Assembly (NCBI RefSeq): GCF_900635955.1
Contig: NZ_LR134201.1
Span: 930,001-994,000 of the forward strand
From: Cedecea lapagei
GTDB taxonomy: Bacteria > Pseudomonadota > Gammaproteobacteria > Enterobacterales > Enterobacteriaceae
DNA length: 64,000 nucleotides
Direction: 5' to 3'
Under the pieces are notes generated by a model. That model was not told where the DNA came from. It searched no databases and worked only from the letters and a program-made list of their open reading frames with translations. Positions 50,966 to 61,646 of this stretch are shown here, piece by piece. Within the stretch, counting starts at the first letter, position 1. Every line of letters starts with the position of its first letter. The position numbers and the translations under genes were made by a program.

Positions 50966-53900
50966 ATGAATGCACTACGTTTGACGAGCCTCGCAGCGCT
51001 GGTTTGCGGCCTGCTGGCGCTTTCCGGCTGTGATGAAAAAAACAATCAACAGACGGTTCAGCCCACCGCCCCTGCGGCGACGGAACAAAACAGTAAAGCT
51101 GAAACTAAACCGGACGCCGCCCAGCTGGAAAAACTGGCGCAGCAGTCGACGGGTAAGCCACTGAAACTTCTTGATGCCTCTGAGGTACAGCTGGACGGCG
51201 CCAGCACGTTGGTGCTGACCTTTTCCATCCCGCTGGACCCCAATCAGGACTTCAATAAAGTCGCCCATCTGGTGGATAAAACCAGCGGCAAAGTAGACGG
51301 CGCCTGGGAACTTTCCAGCGATCTTAAAGAGCTTCGTTTACGGCATCTGGAACCCAAACGCACGCTGATTGTGACCGTAGACAGCGGGCTGCTCGCGCTG
51401 AATAAAGCGACGTTAGATGCCAGCTTCGAAAAACAGATCGCCACGCGTGACGTGCAGCCGAGCGTAGGTTTTGCCAGCAAAGGCTCATTACTGCCGACCA
51501 AAGTGATTGCGGGTTTGCCCGTTATGGCGCTTAACGTCGATAAAGTTGACGTCAACTTCTACCGCATTAAGGACAGCTCGCTAAGCGCGTTTGTCAGCCA
51601 GTGGCAGTATCGCAACTCGGTCTCTAACTGGGAGTCCGACAATCTTCTGAAGCTGGCCGATCTGGTTTATACCGGCCGTTTTGACCTCAATCCTGCACGC
51701 AATACCCGCGAGAAGCTGATGCTGCCGCTGGGCGATATCAAGCCCCTGCAGCAGCCCGGCGTTTATCTGGCGGTCATGAATCAGGCCGGACATTACGCTT
51801 ACAGCAACGCCGCAACCCTGTTTACGCTGAGCGATGTGGGTGTTTCGGTGCATCGCTACCACGACAGAATTGACCTCTTTACCCAAAGCCTGGAAAACGG
51901 TGCCGCGCAGTCTGGCGTAGAGATTGTGCTGCTGAACGAGAAAGGCCAAACGGTAGGGCAGACGAAAAGCGATGCCGACGGGCATGCAACGCTTGAAAAG
52001 CTGAATAAAGGCACTTTGCTGCTGGCACGCAATGGTGAGCAGACCACGCTGCTGGATCTCAGCCGCCCGGCGTTGGATCTGGCGGAGTTTGATATTGCCG
52101 GTGAGCAAGGCTACAGCAAACAGTTCTTCATGTTTGGCCCACGGGATCTTTATCGCCCGGGAGAGTCGGTTATCGTGAATGCCCTGCTCAGGGATGGAGA
52201 CGGCAAACCGTTACCGGCACAGCCGGTAAAACTTGAGGTTGTAAAACCGGATGGACAGGTTGCACGCTCTGAGGTGTGGCAGTCTGCAAACGGGCTTTAT
52301 CGATTTACTTACCCTCTGAGCGAAAGCGCGGCAACCGGTAACTGGCAAATGCGGGTTAATACCGGGGACAATCAGCCTCGTGTCTGGACATTTAAAGTTG
52401 AAGACTTTATGCCGGAACGTATGGCGCTGAATCTGACGGCGCAGAGCGCGCCGATAGCCCCTGAGGATACCGTCAGCTTCGACGTTGCCGGGCGCTATCT
52501 CTATGGTGCGCCCGCCGCCGGTAACAGCCTTCAGGGGCAGCTTTTCCTGCGTCCTTTACGCGAGGCCGTTGCAAAGCTGCCGGGCTTCCAGTTTGGCGAC
52601 ATTAATGAACAAAACCTTGCCCGCAGCCTGGATGCGGTTGAGCTAACGCTTGATGAGCAGGGGCATACGACCGTCAGCACTGAAAGTCAGTGGGGAGACG
52701 TGCATTCTCCACTGCGTCTTATTTTGCAGGCCAGCCTGCTTGAGTCCGGCGGCCGCCCGGTAACTCGCCGGGTTGAGCAGGCTATCTGGCCTGCTCAGGC
52801 ATTACCGGGGATCCGCCCTCAGTTTGCCAGCAAAGAGGTCTATGACTACCGGACCGACACTACCCGTACGCAGCCAATTGTTGATGAAGACAGCAGCGCA
52901 GGCTTCGATATTGTTTACGCCGATGCTCAGGGGAATAAGCTGGCGGTCAGTGACCTGGACGTGCGCCTGATTCGCGAGCGCCGGGACTACTACTGGAGCT
53001 GGGAAGAGAGTGAAGGCTGGCAGTCTCAGTATGACCAAAAAGATCTGGTGGAAGCCGAGCAGAAACTAACCCTTACCGCAGGGGAAACGGCAAAGTGGCC
53101 TTCCCTGTAGAGTGGGGCTCGTACCGTCTGGAAGTGAGAGATCCAGAGAACAATCTCGTCAGTAGCCTGCGTTTTTGGGCGGGCTATAGCTGGCAGGATA
53201 ACAGCGACGGAACCGGTGCCGTTCGTCCGGACCGGGTGACGCTAAAAATAGATAAACCGTCTTACAAAGCGGGCGATACCATCAATCTGCATATTGCCGC
53301 ACCTGCTGCAGGTAAAGGCTATGCGCTGGTGGAGTCCAGCGATGGACCGCTGTGGTGGAAAGAGATAGACGTTCCCGCAGACGGTATGGATCTTGCCATT
53401 CCGGTGGATAAGAGCTGGCAGCGTCACGATCTTTACCTGAGCACCGTGGTTATTCGCCCTGGAGACAAGGCTCGTTCCGCCACGCCTAAACGCGCCGTCG
53501 GGATCCTCCATCTGCCGCTAGGAGACGAAAGCCGCCGCCTCGATCTCACGCTGCAAAACCCAGCCAAAATGCGCCCTAACCAGAACCTGACGGTTAAAGT
53601 GAAGGCCAGCGTGAAAAATGGCGACGTACCTAAGCAGATTAACGTGCTGCTGTCCGCCGTGGACAGCGGAGTACTGAGCATCACCGATTACAAAACGCCA
53701 GATCCGTGGGATGCCTTCTTTGGACGTAAGCGTTACGGCGCAGACATCTACGACATTTACGGTCAGGTGATTGAAGGGGAAGGGCGGCTGGCCGCGCTGC
53801 GCTTCGGCGGCGACGGAGATGAAGGCGACGAGTTAAGCCGGGGCGGTAAAAAGCCGGTTAATCACGTGACCATCATTGCCCAGCAGGCTCAGCCGGTTGC

Positions 53901-55932
53901 GCTGGATGAAAAGGGTGAAGGGACGATCACGCTGCCGATTGGTGATTTCAACGGCGAACTGCGGGTCATGGCGCAGGCCTGGACCGACGATCGCTTTGGT
54001 AGCAGCGAAGAAAAAGTGACGGTTGCCGCACCGCTGGTAAGCGAGCTGGCCGCCCCGCGGTTTATGGCGGGCGGTGATACCAGTCGCCTTGCATTGGATC
54101 TCACTAACCTGACCGACAGGCCTCAGCAGCTTAGCGTGGCGCTCAGCGCTCAGGGGCTGCTGGCGCTGAACGGGGAATCGACAATGGACGTGAAGCTTGC
54201 ACCTGGCGCACGCGGCACGTTGTTTATTCCTGTCCGTGCTCTGGAAGGTTTTGGCGACGGCGAAATCAAAGCCGTGATTAACGGCCTCACTTTACCTGGA
54301 GAAGCGCTGGCTGCGCCGGATAAGCAGTGGAAAATTGGCGTTCGCCCGGCTTTCCCGGCACAGACGGTGAACAGCGGGGCGGTTGTGAAGCCGGGCGAAG
54401 TCTGGACGCTTCCTCCTGCTCACCTGTCGGGAATTTCCGCTTCAACGCTGGAGGGGCAACTGCTGCTGAGCGGGCGCCCGCCTCTGAACCTGGCGCGTTA
54501 TATTCGCGAGCTAAAAGCCTACCCTTACGGCTGCCTTGAGCAGACGACAAGCGGCCTGTTCCCGTCTCTCTACACCAACGAAGCTGAACTGAGCGCGTTG
54601 GGTATCAAAGGCATAACCGATCCGCAGCGTCGTGCTGCCATTGATGTGGGCATTGCCCGCCTGCTAGAGATGCAAAGCGATAATGGCGGCTTCGGGCTGT
54701 GGGATAGATCCGGGCCGGAAGAATACTGGCTCACGGCCTACGTTACAGACTTCCTGGTTCGGGCCAGCGAGCAGGGCTATAGCGTTAATGGAGACGCGCT
54801 CGGCAAGGCTAACCAGCGCCTGCTGCGCTATCTGCAGGATCCGGGCATGATTGCCCTGCGCTACAGCGACGATGCTCCGGCCAGCCGCTTTGCGGTTCAG
54901 GCCTATGCCGGGCTGGTACTTGCTCGTCAACAAAAAGCGCCGCTTGGGGCATTGCGTGAACTTTGGCAGCGTCACGAACAGGCTCGTGCCGGGCTACCGC
55001 TGGTGCAGTTGGGGGTTGCTTTGAAGCTCATGGGCGATGAGCCCCGCAGCCAGCAGGCGATTGCTTTGGGGCTGAAAACTCAGCGCAGCGACAAACAGAT
55101 TTGGATGGCTGACTATGGCAGCGAACTGCGGGATAAAGCGATGATGCTGGGCCTGCTGGAAGAGAACAAGCTGCTGCCGGACAGTCAGAATCAGCTGCTG
55201 CTTGAGCTGTCCAATATGGCCTGGAGCCAGCGCTGGTTGTCCACTCAGGAAACCAACGCCTTGTTCATTGCCGGCCACGGTCTGCAAAACGTGAAAGGCG
55301 ACTGGCAGGCACAGACATCGCTGGGCACAGAGCCGCTGACCTCCAGCCAGCCGGTAACGCGTAATTTAACCGCAGAGCAGCTTTCTGGCCTGCAGGTGAC
55401 CAATACCGGGATGGCCAGCCTCTATTTACGCCTCGACAGCGCGGGGTATCCGCAGCAGGCACCGGCGGCCTATAGCAACGTGCTGCATATTGAACGTCAC
55501 TTCCTTGACGCTAAAGGCAATAAGCGTTCGTTGGCGTCGCTGAAAAGCGGTGAACTGGTGATGGTGTGGCTGGACGTTTGGGCAGATAAGAACGTGCCGG
55601 ATGCGTTAGTGGTGGATTTACTCCCTGCCGGACTTGAGCTGGAAAACCAGAATCTTGCGAGCAGCAGCGCCAGCCTGAGCGACAGCGCGAGCGAAGTGCA
55701 GACGCTGCTTAATCAAATGCAGCAGCAGGACATACAGCATATGGAGTTCAGGGATGACCGCTTCGTGGCTGCGCTACCGCTAAATGAGGGGCAGCATGCC
55801 ACTCTCATCTATCTGGCTCGGGCCGTTACGCCGGGAAGCTATACCGTGCCTGTGCCGCAGGTAGAATCAATGTACGTCCCGCAATGGCGGGCAACCGGGA
55901 GCAGTTCCGGTACATTGACCGTTGTTCCTTAA
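50966..55932 (+). pseudogene. yfhM: Bacterial alpha-2-macroglobulin YfhM, frameshifted
   Basis: YfhM is a periplasmic lipoprotein that traps invading proteases through a thioester; it works with PbpC. The first frame (50966-53110, about 714 residues) starts with lipobox LSGC; the second (to 55932) resumes at KVAFPVEWGSYRLEV and includes the thioester motif YPYGCLEQT (about residue 1180 of the joined protein). The frame breaks at 53092-53094: the reading GCAAAGTGG lacks one A relative to the GCAAAAGTGG that would encode homologous AKV. Restoring it gives about 1655 residues, as in E. coli (1653). All domains are otherwise well kept, so the break is recent or an artefact. Confidence 0.88.
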
Positions 55933-55943
55933 GCTGAAAGTCG

Positions 55944-58271
55944 GTGCTTAACGGATCAAAGCTACGCTGGCGGCGGCGCTATCTCTGGTTGATAGTGCCG
56001 CTGCTGGTTGCCTCTTTTATCTGGATGGCGGATAAGCTCTGGCCGCTGCCGCTGCATGAGGTCAACCCGGCTCGCGTCGTGGTCGCTGAAGACGGCACTC
56101 CTCTATGGCGTTTTGCGGATGCTGAAGGGATCTGGCGTTATCCGGTAGCGCTGGATCAGGTTTCTCCCCACTACCTCGAGGCGCTAATTGGCTATGAGGA
56201 TCGTTGGTTTTGGGATCATCCGGGCGTAAATCCTTTCTCGATATTACGAGCAGCCTGGCAGGATCTGCGTAATGGGGAAGTGATCTCCGGCGGCAGCACG
56301 CTGACGATGCAGGTCGCGCGCTTGCTGGATCCGCATCCACGCACGTTTGGCGGTAAAATTCGCCAGGTCTGGCGTGCCTTTCAGCTTGAGTGGCATCTTT
56401 CCAAAACGGAGATCCTCACGCTCTACCTTAACCGCGCCCCCTTCGGCGGCACGTTACAGGGCATCGGCGCGGCAAGCTGGGCCTATCTGGGAAAAGCACC
56501 TGAACAGCTAAGTTATTCTGAAGCTGCCCTGCTGGCCGTGCTGCCTCAGGCACCAAGCCACCTGCGGCCTGACCGCTGGCCCGAACGTGCGCAGCAGGCC
56601 CGGGATAAGGTACTTCGTCGCATGGCTGAGCAGGGCGTATGGTCTCAGCAGCAGGTGAAAGAGTCTCTGCAGGAGCCCGTCTGGCTGGCGCCAAGGCAAA
56701 TGCCGCAGCTTGCACCGCTGCTGTCTCGCTATCTGGCATCGCGCACTAAAGATACGCTGATCTCTACTACGCTGAACGCATCTCTGCAGCGCCAGCTGGA
56801 AGAGCTGGCGCTGGGCTGGAAATCACGTTTACCTGCCCGCTCTTCACTCGCGATGCTGGTGGTTGATCACACCACGATGCAGGTTCGTGCCTGGGTTGGC
56901 TCTGCGGATATCAACGATGAAAGCCGGTTCGGGCATGTCGATATGGTCACCGCTATTCGCTCCCCGGGGTCGGTATTAAAGCCCTTTGTTTACGGCATGG
57001 CACTGGATGAAGGGCTGATTCATCCGGCCTCACTATTACAGGACGTGCCGCGCCGGTTCGGCGACTATCGCCCGGGAAACTTCGACACCGGGTTTCACGG
57101 GCCCGTCAGCATGAGCGATGCTCTGGTGCGTTCGCTGAACCTGCCTGCCGTGCAGGTGCTTGAGGCGTATGGTCCTAAGCGGTTTGCTGGCCAAATGGGC
57201 AATGCAGGGCTAAATCTGCGTTTCCCGCAGGGCAGCGAGCCGAATTTGTCACTTATTCTAGGCGGCGGCGGTGCAAGGCTTGATCAGATAGTCGCTGCCT
57301 ACAGCGCGTTTGCCCGCCACGGCAAAGCCGCACGGCTGCGAGTGCTGGCGAATGATGCGCTGCGGGAACGCCCGCTGATGTCGCCGGGTGCTGCCTGGAT
57401 TATCCGCCGTATTCTTGCCGGGGAGGCCCAGCCTCAGCCGGATGCTACTTTGCCGCCGGTTGTGCCTTTGGCGTGGAAAACCGGAACCAGTTACGGCTAC
57501 CGCGATGCCTGGGCCGTCGGCATCAACTCGCGCTACCTGATTGGTATCTGGACCGGCAGGCCGGACAGTACGCCGGTGGCGGGGCAGTTTGGTTTGGGGA
57601 GTGCCGTGCCGCTGCTAAATCAGGTGAACAATCTGCTGCAGGCTAATTCTCGCGTTCAGCAGCTCCATCTACCGACCGATCCTCGTCCTTCCTCGGTCAG
57701 TGCAGCAGAGATCTGCTGGCCGGGCGGGCAGGCATTGCCCGCAGGGGACGCCAACTGTCGTCGTCGCCTGTCCACCTGGCTTCTGGATGAGGCCCAGCCG
57801 CCAACGCTGCTGGCGCCGGGGCAAGAGGGGGCACAGGGAACGCGTCAGACGATATGGACTGATGAGCAAGGGAGGCGAGTTGCGCCTGACTGCCCCGGAG
57901 CGCGTCAGCAGACCATCGCGCTGTGGCCGCTGCCGCTGGAGCCCTGGCTACCACAGGGCGAACGCCGGGCTAGCCGTCTGCCTGCCGTTTCAGCCAACTG
58001 CCCACCGTTACAGAAAGAGAGCGTTACGCCCCTGTTGCTGCTGGGCGTGCGCGATGGGGCTATTTTAAAACGCTTGCCGGGGCAAATGCAGCTCCCGCTA
58101 CGGCTTTCCAGCCAGGGAGGGCAGGGCCAGCGCTGGTGGTTTGTTAATGGCGAAAGCGAAGAGAGCAACGGGAGTGGGCTGGCGTTAATGCTGGCGAAAC
58201 CGGGCGACTATCAGGTGCTTGTCATGGATGAATCCGGGCAGATTGCCAGCGCGAACTTCACGCTGCAGTAA
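55944..58271 (+). CDS. pbpC: Penicillin-binding protein 1C
   Basis: PBP1C is an inner-membrane class A enzyme with glycosyltransferase and (putative) transpeptidase domains. The 775-residue protein has an N-terminal membrane anchor (YLWLIVPLLVASFIWMA), a GT51 domain with EDRWFWDHPG and GGSTLTMQVARLL (about 85-125), a transpeptidase domain with SxxK SPGSVLKPF (about residue 340), SLN and KTGTS (about residues 395 and 512), and the BiPBP_C domain at the C-terminus. It matches E. coli PbpC (770). It starts with GTG at 55944, 11 bp after yfhM, so the two form an operon. Confidence 0.95.
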   Translation: MLNGSKLRWRRRYLWLIVPLLVASFIWMADKLWPLPLHEVNPARVVVAEDGTPLWRFADAEGIWRYPVALDQVSPHYLEALIGYEDRWFWDHPGVNPFSILRAAWQDLRNGEVISGGSTLTMQVARLLDPHPRTFGGKIRQVWRAFQLEWHLSKTEILTLYLNRAPFGGTLQGIGAASWAYLGKAPEQLSYSEAALLAVLPQAPSHLRPDRWPERAQQARDKVLRRMAEQGVWSQQQVKESLQEPVWLAPRQMPQLAPLLSRYLASRTKDTLISTTLNASLQRQLEELALGWKSRLPARSSLAMLVVDHTTMQVRAWVGSADINDESRFGHVDMVTAIRSPGSVLKPFVYGMALDEGLIHPASLLQDVPRRFGDYRPGNFDTGFHGPVSMSDALVRSLNLPAVQVLEAYGPKRFAGQMGNAGLNLRFPQGSEPNLSLILGGGGARLDQIVAAYSAFARHGKAARLRVLANDALRERPLMSPGAAWIIRRILAGEAQPQPDATLPPVVPLAWKTGTSYGYRDAWAVGINSRYLIGIWTGRPDSTPVAGQFGLGSAVPLLNQVNNLLQANSRVQQLHLPTDPRPSSVSAAEICWPGGQALPAGDANCRRRLSTWLLDEAQPPTLLAPGQEGAQGTRQTIWTDEQGRRVAPDCPGARQQTIALWPLPLEPWLPQGERRASRLPAVSANCPPLQKESVTPLLLLGVRDGAILKRLPGQMQLPLRLSSQGGQGQRWWFVNGESEESNGSGLALMLAKPGDYQVLVMDESGQIASANFTLQ

Positions 58272-58353
58272 CGGTGAAACATGAAATTTCGCATACTGCG
58301 CCGGTTGTGTTGCCAAAACTAACCTTATTTTAAAAAAATGTTACCTTCATCCA

Positions 58354-58382
58354 TAGGCAACGACAAACTTGCTCTTTATAAT
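58354..58382 (+). promoter_or_regulatory. ndk promoter
   Basis: TATAAT (58377-58382) has a -35 TAGGCA (58354-58359) at 17 bp, giving a leader of about 50 nt before the ndk start. Confidence 0.65.
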
Positions 58383-58439
58383 CTGCGCCAATTTCATAAC
58401 CGGGTTTCCCGGACACACAGAACACTTACAGAGGTAATC

Positions 58440-58871
58440 ATGGCTATTGAACGTACTTTTTCCATCATCAAACCAAACGCGGTGGCAAAAAACGTTATTG
58501 GTAACATTTATGCTCGTTTTGAATCTGCAGGGTTTAAAATTGTTGGCGCGAAAATGCTGCACCTGACCGTTGAACAGGCTCGTGGTTTCTACGCTGAGCA
58601 CGACGGTAAGCCTTTCTTCGACGGTCTGGTTGAGTTCATGACTTCTGGTCCAATCGTGGTTTCCGTACTGGAAAGCGAAAACGCAGTTCAGCGTCACCGC
58701 GACCTGCTGGGCGCAACTAACCCGGCTAACGCTCTGGCAGGGACTCTGCGTGCAGACTACGCTGACAGCTTCACCGAAAACGGCACCCACGGTTCTGACT
58801 CCGTAGAATCTGCAGCCCGTGAAATCGCTTACTTCTTCGGCGAAGGGGAAGTGTGCCCGCGCACGCGTTAA
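58440..58871 (+). CDS. ndk: Nucleoside diphosphate kinase
   Basis: Ndk balances nucleoside triphosphates by moving phosphate through a His. The 143-residue protein is nearly identical to E. coli Ndk: the phospho-accepting His lies in ENGTHGSDSVESA (about residue 117). The start at 58440 follows AGAGG by 6 nt and gives the family length. It is transcribed alone, with a promoter upstream and a terminator before rlmN. Confidence 0.98.
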   Translation: MAIERTFSIIKPNAVAKNVIGNIYARFESAGFKIVGAKMLHLTVEQARGFYAEHDGKPFFDGLVEFMTSGPIVVSVLESENAVQRHRDLLGATNPANALAGTLRADYADSFTENGTHGSDSVESAAREIAYFFGEGEVCPRTR

Positions 58872-58960
58872 TGTTTCCAGTTCTGTAAGCGAATTTACAC
58901 TTAATATTTCCGTTGTTCGCTTTCAGTCGTGGCATCTATGCCATAAAATTTGTACAATGC

Positions 58961-59000
58961 AACGCCCCCGGAAGAGCCTGCTCACCGGGGCGTTTCTTTT
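58961..59000 (+). terminator. Terminator between ndk and rlmN
   Basis: AACGCCCC (58961-58968) pairs with GGGGCGTT (58987-58994), extended inside by CCGG/CCGG, and is followed by TCTTTT. It separates ndk from rlmN. Confidence 0.85.
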
Positions 59001-59049
59001 TCTAACCCTCCAGGGGCCATAACGTGTAACAACGAGGCCGGAAAACATT

Positions 59050-60213
59050 ATGTCTGAAATGAACACGCCTGAAGCGACACCTGTTGTTGTTTCCAATAAA
59101 GCCGAAAAAATTAACCTGCTTGATCTCAACCGCCAGCAGCTGCGCGAGTTTTTCGCCGAGCTGGGTGAGAAGCCGTTCCGCGCCGATCAGGTCATGAAGT
59201 GGATGTATCACTACTGCAGTGATGACTTCGACGAAATGACGGACATCAACAAAGTTCTGCGCAATAAGCTTAAAGAAATTGCCGAAATCCGTGCGCCGGA
59301 AGTTGCGGAAGAGCAGCGTTCTGCCGACGGCACCATCAAGTGGGCGATCAAAATTGCTGACCAGCTGGTCGAAACGGTATATATCCCGGAAGAAGACCGC
59401 GCTACGCTGTGCGTCTCTTCACAGGTAGGCTGTGCGCTGGAGTGTAAATTCTGTTCCACCGCGCAGCAGGGCTTTAACCGCAACCTGCGTGTGTCAGAAA
59501 TTATTGGTCAGGTCTGGCGTGCTGCAAAGATTATTGGTGCGCAGAAGAAAACCGGCGTGCGCCCCATCACCAACGTGGTCATGATGGGGATGGGCGAGCC
59601 GCTGCTGAACCTGAACAACGTGGTTCCGGCAATGGAAATCATGCTCGATGATTTCGGCTTTGGCCTGTCCAAGCGTCGCGTAACCCTTTCCACCTCTGGC
59701 GTTGTGCCAGCGCTGGACAAACTCGGTGATATGATTGACGTCGCGCTGGCTATCTCCCTGCACGCGCCTACGGATGATATTCGTGACCAAATCATGCCGA
59801 TCAACAAAAAGTACAACATCGAAACCTTCCTGGCGGCGGTTCGTCGTTACCTGGAGAAATCCAACGCCAACCAGGGCCGCGTGACGGTGGAGTATGTTCT
59901 GCTGGATCACGTCAATGACGGCACCGAGCACGCGCATCAGCTGGCCGAATGCCTGAAAGATACGCCATGCAAAATCAACCTGATTCCATGGAACCCCTTC
60001 CCGGGTGCGCCTTATGGCCGCAGCTCCAACAGCCGTATCGATCGTTTCTCCAAAGTGCTTATGAGCTATGGTTTCACTACCATTGTGCGTAAGACTCGTG
60101 GCGATGATATCGATGCTGCATGCGGTCAGCTTGCCGGTGAGGTTATCGACCGTACCAAGCGTACTATGCGTAAACGCATGCAGGGCGAACCTATTGCCGT
60201 GAAGGCAGTCTGA
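59050..60213 (+). CDS. rlmN: rRNA/tRNA adenine-C2 methyltransferase RlmN
   Basis: RlmN is a radical-SAM enzyme that methylates C2 of A2503 in 23S rRNA and A37 in several tRNAs. The 387-residue product has the [4Fe-4S] motif CALECKFCS (about residues 126-133), a GMGEPL SAM motif, and the two catalytic Cys of the family (C118 and C355 in E. coli). It matches E. coli RlmN (384). A 411-bp structured gap separates it from rodZ. Confidence 0.96.
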   Translation: MSEMNTPEATPVVVSNKAEKINLLDLNRQQLREFFAELGEKPFRADQVMKWMYHYCSDDFDEMTDINKVLRNKLKEIAEIRAPEVAEEQRSADGTIKWAIKIADQLVETVYIPEEDRATLCVSSQVGCALECKFCSTAQQGFNRNLRVSEIIGQVWRAAKIIGAQKKTGVRPITNVVMMGMGEPLLNLNNVVPAMEIMLDDFGFGLSKRRVTLSTSGVVPALDKLGDMIDVALAISLHAPTDDIRDQIMPINKKYNIETFLAAVRRYLEKSNANQGRVTVEYVLLDHVNDGTEHAHQLAECLKDTPCKINLIPWNPFPGAPYGRSSNSRIDRFSKVLMSYGFTTIVRKTRGDDIDAACGQLAGEVIDRTKRTMRKRMQGEPIAVKAV

Positions 60214-60624
60214 TAGATGACCGCGCCGGGCGCTATGCTCTGCGCGGTCTAAAAAACGGACAAAACGGCATTAATAGTCAATAACGTGGCCTGATACACT
60301 TTTAAGCATAATAATTACGGTGCGTTTCTGGCGGCTTTAAGGCAGTATGTAGCGGCACAACAACAGTTTAGTTGTTCCCATTTCGTCACGTTGACGCACG
60401 GCTTGCCGCAGGGCAGCCAGGGTTAACTAACCGGCTTGTCCGGAAACCCAGAAAAACGCCAGCTAAGCGCAACCTGCGCGGCTATTTTCGGGTATTTTGC
60501 TGAGGGGTTGCCTTCAGGTATCAGATTTGTTTCGCGGTGCGAGTCAATCTGACGTAGCGGAGACGTTGCGGTACAGGACTCGTGCCAAATTCTTTAATTT
60601 GAACAGTACCAGCAGTTGTAGCTA
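60214..60624 (+). other. Long structured rlmN-rodZ spacer
   Basis: No protein-coding frame is supported in these 411 bp. From 60359 to 60479 six short inverted repeats follow closely: AACAAC/GTTGTT (60359-60376), CGTCA/TGACG (60384-60396), GGCTTGCC/GGCAGCC (60400-60418), GGTTA/TAACC (60421-60432), CCGG/CCGG (60431-60443) and GCGCA/TGCGC (60467-60479). A hairpin GACCGCGC/GCGCGGTC (60219-60249) follows the rlmN stop without a T tract. The segment may be a structured leader of rodZ or a small RNA. Confidence 0.5.
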
Positions 60625-61608
60625 ATGAATACTGAAGCCACTAACGAATCAAATGCAGCACAAACCACAGGCGAACGTTTACGTAACGCTCGTGAACAAT
60701 TGGGTCTCAGCCAGCAGGCTGTGGCTGAACGCCTGTGCCTGAAAGTTTCCACCGTCAGGGATATCGAAGATGACAAGGCGCCTGCCGAGCTGGCGTCTAC
60801 CTTCCTGCGTGGCTATATCCGCTCTTATGCGCGACTGGTTCATGTTCCTGAAGAAGAGCTGTTGCCGATGATGGCGAAGCAGGCCCCGATTAAGGCGGCC
60901 AAAGTTGAGCCAATGCAAAGCTTTGCTCTCGGTAAGCGCCGTAAAAAGCGCGACGGCTGGTTGATGAGTTTTACCTGGCTGATTCTGTTCGTGGTGATTG
61001 GCCTGACGGGCGCATGGTGGTGGCAAAACCATAAAGCGCAGCAGGAAGAGCTGTCCACGATGGCCGACCAGTCAACCACCGATCTCTCTGCCAGCAGCGG
61101 CCAGTCTGTGCCGCTGAACACCGGCAGCGAGACTTCTTCCGGCGATGCGGCAGCTTCATCCTCTGCCGCACAGGCCATTGAGCAGCCTGCGCCCGTTGAT
61201 AACACTGCGCCATCTCAGCAAACCACCGCTGCAGAGACGGCCCAGCAGCCGGCCGTAGTTGCACCAAGCCAGGCCTCTGTTGACAACGCACAGGCGACGC
61301 CCGCTCCAACCGCAGGCCAGCTGCCAACCGACCAGGCTGGTGTGAACCAGGCGGCTGATACCGCTCAGGGTCTGGCGCTGAACTTTACCGCAGACTGCTG
61401 GCTGGAAGTCAGCGACGCCAGCGGCAAAAAGCTGTTCAGTGGCCTTCAGCGCAAAGGTGCGAAGCTCGATTTAGCGGGTAAAGCACCTTACAAACTGAAA
61501 ATTGGCGCGCCGTCAGCAGTACAGGTTCAGTATCAGGGCAAACCTGTGGACCTGAGTCGTTTTATCAGAACTAACCAGGTTGCACGTCTTACCGTTGGTG
61601 CTGAATAA
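60625..61608 (+). CDS. rodZ: Cell-shape protein RodZ
   Basis: RodZ links MreB to the elongation complex and keeps the rod shape. The 327-residue protein has a cytoplasmic HTH domain (about 15-85; LGLSQQAVAERLCLKVSTVRDIE), one membrane helix (WLMSFTWLILFVVIGLTGAW, about 112-131), a Thr/Ala/Gln-rich periplasmic linker (about 140-245) and a C-terminal DUF4115 domain. E. coli RodZ has 337. It leads the rodZ-ispG-hisS operon. Confidence 0.95.
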   Translation: MNTEATNESNAAQTTGERLRNAREQLGLSQQAVAERLCLKVSTVRDIEDDKAPAELASTFLRGYIRSYARLVHVPEEELLPMMAKQAPIKAAKVEPMQSFALGKRRKKRDGWLMSFTWLILFVVIGLTGAWWWQNHKAQQEELSTMADQSTTDLSASSGQSVPLNTGSETSSGDAAASSSAAQAIEQPAPVDNTAPSQQTTAAETAQQPAVVAPSQASVDNAQATPAPTAGQLPTDQAGVNQAADTAQGLALNFTADCWLEVSDASGKKLFSGLQRKGAKLDLAGKAPYKLKIGAPSAVQVQYQGKPVDLSRFIRTNQVARLTVGAE

Positions 61609-61646
61609 TCAGCGCCAGCTCTGACGCGTAATTGTGGAGATTTACC

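Noticed and set aside
60219..60249. Terminator after rlmN
   Set aside because: The GACCGCGC/GCGCGGTC stem is followed by TAAAAAA, not T residues, so it does not fit a plus-strand intrinsic terminator.
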